NCBI GenBank assembly: GCA_040384625.1 | Contig: JAZKIW010000048.1 | Location: 44,250-108,249, forward strand | DNA: 64,000 nucleotides | Source of the DNA: CADEEN01 sp040384625 | Lineage (GTDB): Bacteria; Pseudomonadota; Gammaproteobacteria; Burkholderiales; Burkholderiaceae_C | Direction of reading: 5' to 3' | Shown here: positions 44,777 through 55,247 of the stretch, one piece after another | Layout of the letters: the number at the start of each line of letters is the position of its first letter | Position numbering within the stretch: the stretch's first letter is position 1 | Notes under the pieces: model-generated | The model's database searches: none | What the model was told of the DNA's origin: nothing | What the model saw: only the letters and a program-made list of their open reading frames with translations | Position numbers and translations under genes: made by a program

Positions 44777-45667
44777 CTACGAAGAGGCTGGCGTCGGCCC
44801 GGCGATCGCCTGAGCCAGGCGCGGCCACAGCTGCGCTGGCAGGTCGTGGCCCATGCCTTCGATGATCTCGAGCGTCGAGCGAGAGATTCGGGCCTGCAGG
44901 TCGCGCGCCGCGGCCACCGGAACCAGCGGGTCATCTGCCCCGTGCACGATGTGGGTCGGTGCGCTGATGCGCGCCAGCAGCGGCGTGCGGTCGCCGTCGG
45001 CCGCCACCGCCACCAGCTGGCGCGCCACGCCACTCGGGCGCCAGGCACGCTGGACCGACGCCCTGAGGCGCGCCTTGAAGTCCGCAGGATCGGGCCGGTA
45101 GCCGGGGCTGCCGATGAGGGTGAACAGGCGCATCAAGCGCGCCACCTCGGCATCGACATCGAGTGCACCGGCCGGGCGCCGTTCGAGCAGGGCCGAGCGC
45201 ACTTTCATGCTCGGCTGCGGCAGCGACCGCGCACCCGAACTGGTCATCACCAGGGTCAGGCGCGACACTCGATCGGGCTGACTCGCCGCCATGTGCTGGG
45301 CAATCATGCCGCCCATCGAGGCGCCACAGACCTGGACCTTGTCGATGCCCAGGGCGTCGAGCGCGCCGAAGCTGTCTTTGGCCATGTCGGCCAAGCCGTA
45401 GGCCGCGGGCACCGACAGGTGCAGCAAGTAGCGCAGCGTGGCCCAGGCCAGGTTGGGCGTGCCTGCGGCCTCGAAGCCCTGACTCAGGCCGGCATCGCGG
45501 TTGTCGATGCGAATGACCCGAAAACCCCGCCCCACCAGCAAGTTCACCAGACCGTCCGGCCAGCCCGTGAGCTGCATGCCCAGGCCCATGATCAGCAGGA
45601 GCGGCGGGCCACTCGCAGGGCCCTGGTCGTCGACCTCGATCGACAAGCCGTTGGCGGACAGTTGCAT
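44777..45667 (-). CDS. Alpha/beta hydrolase
   Basis: A 296-residue hydrolase. The oxyanion segment is MGLGMQ, the nucleophile lies in GASMGG near residue 116, the acid in HGADDPLVP and the histidine in GMGHDLP. It resembles carboxylesterases and epoxide-hydrolase-like or proline-iminopeptidase-like hydrolases. It follows the second hydrolase gene by 8 bases and may act on the same lipid-like substrate. No signal peptide is seen. Confidence 0.88.
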   Translation of the reverse strand: MQLSANGLSIEVDDQGPASGPPLLLIMGLGMQLTGWPDGLVNLLVGRGFRVIRIDNRDAGLSQGFEAAGTPNLAWATLRYLLHLSVPAAYGLADMAKDSFGALDALGIDKVQVCGASMGGMIAQHMAASQPDRVSRLTLVMTSSGARSLPQPSMKVRSALLERRPAGALDVDAEVARLMRLFTLIGSPGYRPDPADFKARLRASVQRAWRPSGVARQLVAVAADGDRTPLLARISAPTHIVHGADDPLVPVAAARDLQARISRSTLEIIEGMGHDLPAQLWPRLAQAIAGPTPASS

Positions 45668-45675
45668 CGTGTCGA

Positions 45676-46506
45676 CTAGAACCCGCTGGCGGCTTGCAAG
45701 GGTGCATGGCCGGTGGTCTTGTAGAACCAGCGCCGCGCACCGCGGGCATCGAACGGCCGCCAGTTATCCGGGTCTTGCTGAAGCCGGTCGGCGACGGCGT
45801 ACAGCGCCAAGGGGTTCATGCCCATGCCGATGTGGCTGGCGTGGACCTCGATGTTCTCGGCGTGCGGCGCTGCCTCGTTGATGCTGCACTGCCAAGCCAC
45901 GACGCCATCGGTCTTGGAGTAGATCGAGGTCGTCGGCACCGTGGGCGTTCCGCGGATCTGCTCGATCAGCTCCGGGTCGTGCACATTCTGGCCGCTCACC
46001 ATCTCGTAGAAGCGCCAGGCATTGGTGGCGCGCGGGTGGCCGCTGAAGGGGGTGCCGAGCGTGATGACGCAGCGCGACAGCTCAGGCATCTCCTTGGCCA
46101 TCTCGCGTGCGTACAAACCCCCCAGGCTCCAGCCGACCAGGCTGACACGGGTGCCGTGCCGATCGGCGGTTCGGCGCAGCAGGTCGCGACAGGCTTCGAG
46201 CACACCGTGGCGCGGCCCGAAGTTGAAACCCTGCTTCCACGGGTAGGCGCTGTAACCGAGCGCCTCGAGCAGGCTGCGAAGCGGCTGCGTGGTGACGTCG
46301 GCGGCGCCGAGTCCAGGAAAGACGATCACCGGATGGCCGTCGCCCGCCGGCAGGCGCTTCAGCCAGGGCATCGAGGCCAGCAACGCGGCGTACTCCCATG
46401 GCGCCCGGCTCTCCATCAACAACAGCCAGGGGGCTGGGGCTTTGAGGTCGGCTTCGTGGAACAGCGGGGGCGCTGCGGCGTTGGGCGGTGGACGACGCGA
46501 TCTCAT
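45676..46506 (-). CDS. Alpha/beta hydrolase (lipase-like)
   Basis: A 276-residue hydrolase. The nucleophile serine lies in VGWSLGG, the acid is probably the aspartate in SKTDGVV and the histidine that in ASHIGMG. The segment VIVFPGLGAADVTTQPLR resembles PGAP1-like and lipase-type hydrolases. The ATG at 46506 gives a compact N-terminus; the frame is open to 46758 only in antisense of the acyltransferase end. The adjacent wax ester synthase/DGAT suggests a role in lipid turnover. No signal peptide. Confidence 0.84.
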   Translation of the reverse strand: MRSRRPPPNAAAPPLFHEADLKAPAPWLLLMESRAPWEYAALLASMPWLKRLPAGDGHPVIVFPGLGAADVTTQPLRSLLEALGYSAYPWKQGFNFGPRHGVLEACRDLLRRTADRHGTRVSLVGWSLGGLYAREMAKEMPELSRCVITLGTPFSGHPRATNAWRFYEMVSGQNVHDPELIEQIRGTPTVPTTSIYSKTDGVVAWQCSINEAAPHAENIEVHASHIGMGMNPLALYAVADRLQQDPDNWRPFDARGARRWFYKTTGHAPLQAASGF

Positions 46507-46563
46507 CGACCCCGATCCTATCGGGCAGCGGCATCTGCGCCGTCGAGCGCTTGCCCTAGGGCG

Positions 46564-46581
46564 CTGTCGCCTGTGCGACAG
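46564..46581. other. Perfect 7-bp hairpin between two lipid genes
   Basis: CTGTCGC (46564-46570) and GCGACAG (46575-46581) enclose a 4-base loop, a strong stem-loop in the 94-base gap after the wax ester synthase gene. On the minus strand it is not followed by a T-tract, so a Rho-independent terminator is unlikely; it could stabilise or separate the mRNA of the acyltransferase and hydrolase genes. A shorter repeat, CCCGAT/ATCGGG, lies near the hydrolase start. Confidence 0.35.
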
Positions 46582-46600
46582 GTCATGCGCACGCCGGCGC

Positions 46601-48262
46601 TCAGCGCTTGCGCATCGCGACCTTGGCGATCCGCGTCGCGGCCTTGCCCAAAGCGTCGCCGGCAGAGTTCGCGGCGCCTGAGATGGCCTTGCGCGCAGCG
46701 CGCCTGGCAGGCCGCGCCAGCAGTTCATTGGCGCTGTCCAGGGCCGCGCCTGCAGCACGCTTCAACGCCTTGCCGGCATTGCGGGCAGCGCCCTGGGCGA
46801 CCTGCGCTGCGGAGGCGGCCGCCTCGTCCTCGGCGTCGTCGACCGGCAAGGCGCGCACATCGTCGAAGGCTACGCGCAGTGCCTCGGCCAGCTCGCGCAC
46901 CTCGGGCATCGCAGTGGCGTCGGCCATCAGGCCGAAGTCGAGCGACTGGTCATAGCTTTGCACGGTGATGTTCAAGCCGACCCCGTGCACGACGATCGAG
47001 CACGGGTAGTTGGTCAGCATCCTGGCGCCGGCCATGTACAGCGGCACTGGTGGGCCAGGCACGTTCGAAATCACCACATTGGCCACCGGCGGCAGCTTGT
47101 CGGCAACCCTGGCGCGCTGGTAGAGCGAGGTCGCGGCCTCCATCAGCCAGGGCACGCCGATCGAGGGGAAGTCGGTCGGCAGGATGTTCTTGACCCCTGC
47201 CAACGTTCCCTTCATCGACAGGGTCGCGGCCTTGATGTGGGCCAGGCGGCGCATCGGGTCGGCGATGTTTGTGCCCAGGCTGATCAGGGTCATCGAGGCC
47301 TGGTTGTCGGAGCGCGTGTCGCCCTTCTGGCGCAACGACACCGGCACCGCGGCGATCAGCGACTTGCGCGGCATTGGGCCGTGCTTGCCAAAGTGGCGTC
47401 GCAGGGCCGTGCTGCACAGCATCAGGACCATGTCGTTCAGCGTCGCCTCGTGCAGACGACCGAGCGCCTTGAGCTCATGCAGCGGCAGCGAGACCGTGGC
47501 GAAGGCGCGGCCGGCAGTGACCGAGGCATTCAGGCGCGTACGCGGTGCCAGCCCAAGGCTGCCGCTTCGCTTCTTGCCGGTGACGATCTCGCTGCGTGCC
47601 GCGAGGCGGGTGGCCGCCGACGAGAGCGAGCCGACCGTGCCCGGCAGGGCTCGGATCAGTTGCGTGATCTGCTGCACCTCGCTGCCGATGGCGCCCGAGA
47701 TCATCTCGACCAAGCCGAGCTCGAAGCGCTTGACGCGCCCCGACTGGCGTGCCTCGAGCGGCGCCGGCTTCGCGCTCAGATCGAGGATCGCGTTGGCCAG
47801 GGCCACCGCCGCCTGGCCATCCACCGCCGCGTGGTGCAGCTGGGTGTAGAGGGCGAGGCGCTTTGTCCCGCCCTCGCCCGGCGACAGGCCCTCGATGACA
47901 TGGAACTTCCACAGCGGCCGGCTGCGGTCGAGCAACTTCGTGTGCAGCTCGCCGACCAGGGCCTCGAGCTGGGCCATGTCGTTGCCCTTGCGCGGCAGCT
48001 TGATCTCGACGATGTGCTGCTTCAAATCGGGCACCGCGTCGAGCCAGACCGGGTTGGTCATGTTCAGCGGCATCTGCCACAAGCGGCGCCGCAGGGCTGG
48101 CGCGATCGGCAGGCGCTCGGCCATGTGCTTGCGCAGGGCGTTGACGAAGCGTCCGCGAAAGCCCGCGGGCAACTCGAAGAGATGCAGCGCGCCGACGTGC
48201 ATCGGCATCTCCGGGGTCTCGAGGTACAGGAAGGAAGCGTCGAGGCCGGACAGGCGTTTCAT
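46601..48262 (-). CDS. Wax ester synthase / diacylglycerol acyltransferase
   Basis: A 553-residue WS/DGAT enzyme that would esterify acyl-CoA with fatty alcohol or diacylglycerol to make neutral storage lipids. The condensation motif HHAAVDG is at residues 143-149, the PLW segment at 116-118, and the LNDMVL motif further on. The usual enzyme ends near residue 470. Here an 80-residue tail (474-553), rich in alanine with regularly spaced lysine and arginine, follows an acidic linker and looks like an amphipathic, phasin-like helix. It may attach the enzyme to lipid bodies or membranes (inference). Confidence 0.93.
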   Translation of the reverse strand: MKRLSGLDASFLYLETPEMPMHVGALHLFELPAGFRGRFVNALRKHMAERLPIAPALRRRLWQMPLNMTNPVWLDAVPDLKQHIVEIKLPRKGNDMAQLEALVGELHTKLLDRSRPLWKFHVIEGLSPGEGGTKRLALYTQLHHAAVDGQAAVALANAILDLSAKPAPLEARQSGRVKRFELGLVEMISGAIGSEVQQITQLIRALPGTVGSLSSAATRLAARSEIVTGKKRSGSLGLAPRTRLNASVTAGRAFATVSLPLHELKALGRLHEATLNDMVLMLCSTALRRHFGKHGPMPRKSLIAAVPVSLRQKGDTRSDNQASMTLISLGTNIADPMRRLAHIKAATLSMKGTLAGVKNILPTDFPSIGVPWLMEAATSLYQRARVADKLPPVANVVISNVPGPPVPLYMAGARMLTNYPCSIVVHGVGLNITVQSYDQSLDFGLMADATAMPEVRELAEALRVAFDDVRALPVDDAEDEAAASAAQVAQGAARNAGKALKRAAGAALDSANELLARPARRAARKAISGAANSAGDALGKAATRIAKVAMRKR

Positions 48263-48310
48263 CTGGCCGATGCTAGGCGCGCGCCATGGGGTGCCGGACC
48301 GGTGATCACC

Positions 48311-49203
48311 CTAGGATGTTTCGCGCGTGCGCAGCGCCCACCACTCATTGCCGACCAGGGCCACCAGGACCAGGGTGCCACCGACCAGGGCCTCACTGCC
48401 CGGCGCCTCTCCCGCGCCGATCCAGGCCAAGAGCACGCCGAACAGGACTTCCAGGAGGCCGAGCAGCGAGATCTCGGGCGCGGCCAGCACCTTGGCTAGG
48501 CGCACGACGATCAAGCAGGGGATCGCCAGTTGCACCACGCCGAGCAGGGCCAGCAGGCCGAGGTCATGCGGGGTGGCCGACAACGGCAGCGCCACGGGCA
48601 GGGTCACGGCGGCCGACAGCAAGGCACCGAGCAAGACCGCCGGCAGCATCTGCGGCTCCTCGACGCTCGGGTCGGCCGCGTGTCGCTGGTGCAGGTGTTG
48701 GAGAAGGGTCCAGTTGGCCGCTGCAGCCAGCGGCACGCCCAGGGCGACCAGGGCACCGGTCATCGAGGCACCGCCCGCCAGGGCCTGGCGGCCGAACATC
48801 CAGGCGATGCCAGCCATGGCGAGGCCGATCGCGGCCCAGGTGCGCGCGGGCAGCCGGTGGTGCAGGAAGACACGGGAAAACAGGGCCGTAACCAAAGGCC
48901 CGATCGCCATCGTCACCAACACCGTGGCCACCGTAGTCAAGGTCAACGCGATCATGAAGTTCGTGTACATGATCGCCCAGCACAGGCCCGAGAACCAAAG
49001 CGCGACGCCGCCGGTGCGCAGGTCGGCCACGAGAGCGCGGCCGCGAATCGCGATCAGGGCCAGCAGCAACGCCACCGCATTGAACCCGCTGCGCCAGAAA
49101 GTGACCTCGAAGCTGCGCGCCGCATCGAGATGGCGCGTGACGACCCCGGCAATGCTCCACATCAGGGTGCACAGGACCATCAGGGCGACTGCCCTGCGAT
49201 GCG

Positions 49204-49207
<4 letters not shown>
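48311..49207 (-). CDS. EamA/DMT family permease
   Basis: A 298-residue membrane protein with two EamA domains and about ten helices; the first helix is in ALMVLCTLMWSIAGVV. The substrate is unknown. Its ATG overlaps the typA stop as ATGA, so it is cotranslated with a housekeeping GTPase although no functional link is evident. It is a different paralogue from the EamA permease at 27177-28109. Confidence 0.88.
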
Positions 49208-51021
<1,814 letters not shown>

Positions 51022-51038
51022 GATGGTCTTAGGTTTCT

Positions 51039-51968
51039 TCAGGAATCGAGCAGACTCTGCAACTCGGCAGGGCTGAGAAGGCGGTCGGGGATCAGTTCCC
51101 CGGCGGTAATGTGTGCCGCGCCGAGCAGCGCCTTCGGCTCGGGGCCGTAGACACGAACTCGCCGGTTGTCGGGCGCGTCGACACGGCGGCGCAGGCCAGT
51201 GAGAAAGCGGCCGGCTTCGTCGGCGGCCAGGCGCAGGGCCGTCCAGTCGGCGAGCAGTGCGTCGGGCGGCAGCAGCCTCGCGTCGCGTGCGGCGTCGTCG
51301 AGTGCGGCCAGCGCCTCGAGCGAGATCGCGCCGTCGATGCTGAGCGGCCCGCTGCCGGTGCGCCGCAAGGCGGCGAGATGTGCACCGCAGCCGAGAGCCG
51401 CCCCGATTTCCTCGGCAAGGGTTCGGATATAGGTGCCCTTGCTGCAGACAATGTCCAGCACCAGCGTGGCTTCGCGCCAATCCAGGATGTCGATGCGGTG
51501 GATGACGATGCCGCGGGCGGCACGCTCGACTTCGATGCCCTGGCGTGCGTACTCGTACAGCGCCTTGCCTTCGTGCTTGAGCGCAGAGTGCATCGGCGGG
51601 CGCTGTTCGATCGAACCGGTAAAGCGCACACAAGTGGCCTCGATGTCGGCGCGCGTCAGCTGTACCGGGCGCTCGTCGACCAGCGATCCCTCGAGATCGC
51701 CGGTGGTCGTGGTCTGGCCCAGGGTCAGCGTTGCGGTGTAGCGCTTGTCAGCGTCCAGGCTGTTCTGCGAGAACTTGGTGGCGGCACCGAGACACAACGG
51801 CAATAGCCCCGACGCCAGCGGGTCGAGCGTGCCGGTGTGGCCGGCCTTCTCTGCCCGAAACAGGCGCTTGGCTTTCTGCAAGGCATCGTTGCTCGACAGG
51901 CCGAGCGGCTTGTCGAGCAGCAGCACGCCGTGCACGGCGCGCCTGACGATGCGTGGGCGCAGGTTCAT
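51039..51968 (-). CDS. truB: tRNA pseudouridine(55) synthase
   Basis: Makes pseudouridine 55 in the T-loop of tRNAs. The 309-residue protein has the TruB start GVLLLDKPLGLSSN, the active-site motif AGHTGTLDPLASG with the catalytic aspartate (near residue 48), and YEYARQG and the RTLAEEIG segment. A C-terminal PUA-like part follows. The ATG at 51968 shares its base with the rbfA stop (TGATG). Confidence 0.97.
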   Translation of the reverse strand: MNLRPRIVRRAVHGVLLLDKPLGLSSNDALQKAKRLFRAEKAGHTGTLDPLASGLLPLCLGAATKFSQNSLDADKRYTATLTLGQTTTTGDLEGSLVDERPVQLTRADIEATCVRFTGSIEQRPPMHSALKHEGKALYEYARQGIEVERAARGIVIHRIDILDWREATLVLDIVCSKGTYIRTLAEEIGAALGCGAHLAALRRTGSGPLSIDGAISLEALAALDDAARDARLLPPDALLADWTALRLAADEAGRFLTGLRRRVDAPDNRRVRVYGPEPKALLGAAHITAGELIPDRLLSPAELQSLLDS

Positions 51969-52336
51969 CACTCGTCCAAGGCCCGCGTTGCGTTGGCGCG
52001 GCTGATCAAGGCCGACAGCTCCAAGGCGCGCTCGGTCGTACGGTCGAACTGGAAGTGCAAGGTCGGTACGGTGTGGATCTGCAGGCGCTTGAACAGACCG
52101 TTGCGAACGAAGCCGGCCGCCTCGTTGAGGGCCGCTTCGCACTCGGACGTATCACCGACCAGCAGCGAGAAGCGCACGGTGGCGTGGGCGTAGTCAGGCG
52201 TGACATCGACGCCGGTGATCGTGACCATGCCGATGCGCGGGTCCTTCAGCTCGCGCACGAGTCCGGCCACATCGCGCTGGATCTGGTCGGCGACGCGGAA
52301 GCTGCGGTTCGGGATGGCTTTCTTGTGGCGTGACAT
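51968..52336 (-). CDS. rbfA: 30S ribosome-binding factor A
   Basis: Late 30S maturation factor of 122 residues, a KH-type fold. The start MSRHKKAIPNRSFRVADQI and the segment LKDPRIGMVTITGVDVTPDYAHA are typical. It lies between infB and truB as in most Proteobacteria and shares a TGATG with truB. A hairpin separates it from infB, so it may be partly uncoupled from the translation factor. Confidence 0.97.
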   Translation of the reverse strand: MSRHKKAIPNRSFRVADQIQRDVAGLVRELKDPRIGMVTITGVDVTPDYAHATVRFSLLVGDTSECEAALNEAAGFVRNGLFKRLQIHTVPTLHFQFDRTTERALELSALISRANATRALDE

Positions 52337-52357
52337 GGTGGGGCCCCGGAAAGAACA

Positions 52358-52387
52358 AACCCCGCCGACTTTGCAGTAGGCGGGGTT
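52358..52387 (-). terminator. GC-rich hairpin between infB and rbfA (attenuator-like)
   Basis: AACCCCGCC (52358-52366) and GGCGGGGTT (52379-52387) form a perfect 9-bp stem with a 12-base loop inside the 75-base infB-rbfA gap. Reading in the direction of transcription (minus strand), it is followed by TGTTCTTTCC, only partly U-rich. It could be a leaky terminator that reduces rbfA-truB-typA expression, or an RNA processing or stability element. Confidence 0.5.
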
Positions 52388-52411
52388 GGCTCGGATGAGT
52401 CGAACGCCGCA

Positions 52412-55213
52412 CTACAGGGTGCGTGCAACTTCCTTGACTTCGAAGAACTCGAGCTGGTCGCCGGCGACGATGTCGTTGTAGTTCTTCAGCTTGATACCGC
52501 ACTCGAAGCCTTCCTTGACCTCGCGCACGTCGTCCTTCAGCCGCTTCACCGATTCGACTTCGCCGGTGTAGATGACCACGTTCTCGCGCAGCAGGCGGAA
52601 GCGCGCGTTGCGAGTGACCTGGCCGGCGGTGACCATGCAACCGGCGACGGTGCCGATCTTGCTGGCCACGAACACGGTGCGAATCTCGGCCGTGCCGATG
52701 ATCTCTTCCTTCTGCTCTGGCGCCAGCATGCCGGTCATCGCCGCCTTCATCTCGTCGACCGCGTCGTAGATGATGTTGTAGTAGCGAATGTCGACGCCAT
52801 TGCCCTCGGCCAGCTTGCGCGCGTTGGCGTCGGCGCGCACGTTGAAGCCGACGATGACCGCCTTGGAGGCGATCGCGAGGTTGATGTCGCTCTCGCTGAT
52901 GCCGCCCACTGCCGCGTGCACGATCTGCACCTTGACCTCGTCCGTGGTCAGTTTGACCAGGGACTGCGACAGGGCCTCTTGCGAGCCCTGCACGTCGGCC
53001 TTGATGATCAGCGACAAGGTCTGCGCCGCCGCCTGGCCCATGTTCTCGAACACGTTCTCCAACTTGACGGCCTGTTGCTTGGCCAGCTTCACGTCACGGT
53101 ACTTGCCCTGGCGGAAGGTGGCGATCTCACGCGCTCGGCGCTCGTCGGACAAGACCATGAACTCATCGCCCGCCTGCGGCACTTCGGTCAGGCCCTGGAT
53201 CTCGACCGGGATCGACGGGCCGGCCTCGGTGATCGTCTTGCCGTCTTCGTCGAGCATCGCGCGCACGCGTCCATAGCTCGAACCGGCGAGCACGACGTCG
53301 CCGCGCTTCAGGGTGCCCGACTGGATCAACACCGTCGCCACCGGACCACGGCCCTTGTCGAGCTGGGCTTCGATGACGAGGCCCTTGGCCATCGCGTCCT
53401 TCGGTGCCAGCAGCTCCAGTACCTCGGCCTGTAGCAGCACCTGCTCGAGCAGGGTGTCGACCCCTTGGCCTGTCTTGGCCGAGACCGGCACGAAGGGCGA
53501 GTCGCCGCCAAAGTCTTCCGGCACGACCTGCTCGGCCACCAGCTCGCTCTTCAGGCGCTCGATGTTGGCGTCGGGCTTGTCGATCTTGTTCATCGCTACG
53601 ACGATCGGCACGCCCGCCGCCTTGGCGTGGTGGATCGCTTCCTTGGTTTGCGGCATCACACCGTCGTCGGCTGCCACGACCAGGATCACGATGTCAGTGG
53701 CCTTGGCGCCACGCGCACGCATCGCAGTAAAGGCAGCGTGGCCCGGGGTGTCGAGGAAGGTGATCATGCCGCGCGGCGTCTCGACGTGGTAGGCGCCGAT
53801 GTGCTGGGTGATGCCACCGGCCTCGCCCGCCGCGACACGCTTGCTGCGGATGTAGTCGAGCAGCGAGGTCTTGCCGTGGTCGACGTGGCCCATCACGGTG
53901 ACGACCGGCGCGCGCGGCAATTGCTCGGCCGTGGACGCGGCTTCTTCTTCCTCGGTGAAGGCTTCCGGGTCGTCGAGCTTGGCCGCGAAGGCCTTGTGCC
54001 CCATTTCCTCGACCAGGATCATCGCCGTCTCCTGATCGAGCGACTGGTTGATCGTGACCATCTGACCCAGCTTCATCAGCTGCTTGACCACCTCGCTGGC
54101 CTTGACGCTCATCTTGTGCGCCAGGTCGGCCACCGTGATCGTTTCCGGCACGTGGACTTCCTGGGTCACCGCCTCGACCGGGGCGACGAAGGACGAGCCA
54201 TTGCTGTCGCCGCGATCGCCGCGGCCGCGGCCGCCCTTGGGGGCGCGCCAGCCGGCACGGCCGCCACCGGTATCGCCACGCGTCTTCAGCGCACGCTTCT
54301 TGGCGGCATCGTCGGCCCAGCTCGACGACAGCTTCTCGGACTTGACAGACTTCTTGTCGCCCGGTTTGGCCACACCCGCGGCGGCACCCGGTGCACCGGG
54401 GCGTGCGGCGGGCTTGTGGATGGTGCCCTTGATGCCGGCAGGGTCGACCACGGGCTTGGCCTCTTCAGGCTTCTTCGCCAGCAGCACCTTTTTCGGCGCG
54501 TTCATCATCGCGCGGATCGCGGCGGCTTCGGTCTCAGCCACCTTGCGCCGGCGCTCAAGATCCGACAGGCGCTGCTTCTCGGCCGCCTCGGTATCGACGG
54601 CCTTGACCACGCGCAGCTTGGGCGCCTCAACGGGCGGCGCCGCTGCAGGAGTCACCTGCGGTTGCGCAGACGGGGTCCCGGCGGCCATTTCGCTGGCCGC
54701 CTTGTCGACCGCAGCCTGCGCTCGCGCCTCGGCGGCGTCGCGCTCACGCTGCTCCTGCTCTTCACGCAGGCGGCGCTTCTCAGCCAGCTCTTCTTCCTGG
54801 CGCCGCAGCAGTTCGGCATGCTGGCGTGCCTCGTCCGCACGGCGGGCAAGTTCGGCTTCGTCGATCAGGGGCGCCGCTGGCACCGCAGGCTCATCGGCGA
54901 CCGGCGCCTCGTCACGCTTGACGAAGGTGCGCTTCTTGCGCACCTCGACCTGGATCGTGCGCGCCTTGCCCGACGCATCGGCCTGCTTGATCTCGCTGGT
55001 GCTCTTGCGAGTGATGCTGATCTTCTTGCGTTCGGTGCTAGCCACGTTTCCGTGGCTCGAACGCAGGTGCTCTAGCAGACGAGCCTTGTCGGCGTCGGTC
55101 AGCGCATCGTCGGCCGAGCCCTTGGAGAGGCCGGCCGACTGCAGTTGGTCGAGCAGCGTGGCGGCCGGGCGGTTCAGCTCGGCGGCAAGTTGTGCGACGG
55201 TGGTCACAGCCAT
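52412..55213 (-). CDS. infB: Translation initiation factor IF-2
   Basis: GTPase that brings initiator tRNA to the 30S subunit. At 933 residues it is a long IF-2. The N-terminal part (about 1-400) is a charged, low-complexity region with lysine/glutamate-rich coiled coil and glycine/arginine tracts (GGRGRGDRGD), normal for the protein. The G domain begins near residue 440 with GHVDHGKTS, followed by DTPGHAAF and NKIDKPD, and the C-terminal domain ends ...EVARTL. GAGGAT lies before the ATG. It follows nusA by 34 bases. Confidence 0.97.
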   Translation of the reverse strand: MAVTTVAQLAAELNRPAATLLDQLQSAGLSKGSADDALTDADKARLLEHLRSSHGNVASTERKKISITRKSTSEIKQADASGKARTIQVEVRKKRTFVKRDEAPVADEPAVPAAPLIDEAELARRADEARQHAELLRRQEEELAEKRRLREEQEQRERDAAEARAQAAVDKAASEMAAGTPSAQPQVTPAAAPPVEAPKLRVVKAVDTEAAEKQRLSDLERRRKVAETEAAAIRAMMNAPKKVLLAKKPEEAKPVVDPAGIKGTIHKPAARPGAPGAAAGVAKPGDKKSVKSEKLSSSWADDAAKKRALKTRGDTGGGRAGWRAPKGGRGRGDRGDSNGSSFVAPVEAVTQEVHVPETITVADLAHKMSVKASEVVKQLMKLGQMVTINQSLDQETAMILVEEMGHKAFAAKLDDPEAFTEEEEAASTAEQLPRAPVVTVMGHVDHGKTSLLDYIRSKRVAAGEAGGITQHIGAYHVETPRGMITFLDTPGHAAFTAMRARGAKATDIVILVVAADDGVMPQTKEAIHHAKAAGVPIVVAMNKIDKPDANIERLKSELVAEQVVPEDFGGDSPFVPVSAKTGQGVDTLLEQVLLQAEVLELLAPKDAMAKGLVIEAQLDKGRGPVATVLIQSGTLKRGDVVLAGSSYGRVRAMLDEDGKTITEAGPSIPVEIQGLTEVPQAGDEFMVLSDERRAREIATFRQGKYRDVKLAKQQAVKLENVFENMGQAAAQTLSLIIKADVQGSQEALSQSLVKLTTDEVKVQIVHAAVGGISESDINLAIASKAVIVGFNVRADANARKLAEGNGVDIRYYNIIYDAVDEMKAAMTGMLAPEQKEEIIGTAEIRTVFVASKIGTVAGCMVTAGQVTRNARFRLLRENVVIYTGEVESVKRLKDDVREVKEGFECGIKLKNYNDIVAGDQLEFFEVKEVARTL

Positions 55214-55247
55214 TGTGGGGATCCTCGGTGGGCGGGCGTCAATGCGA

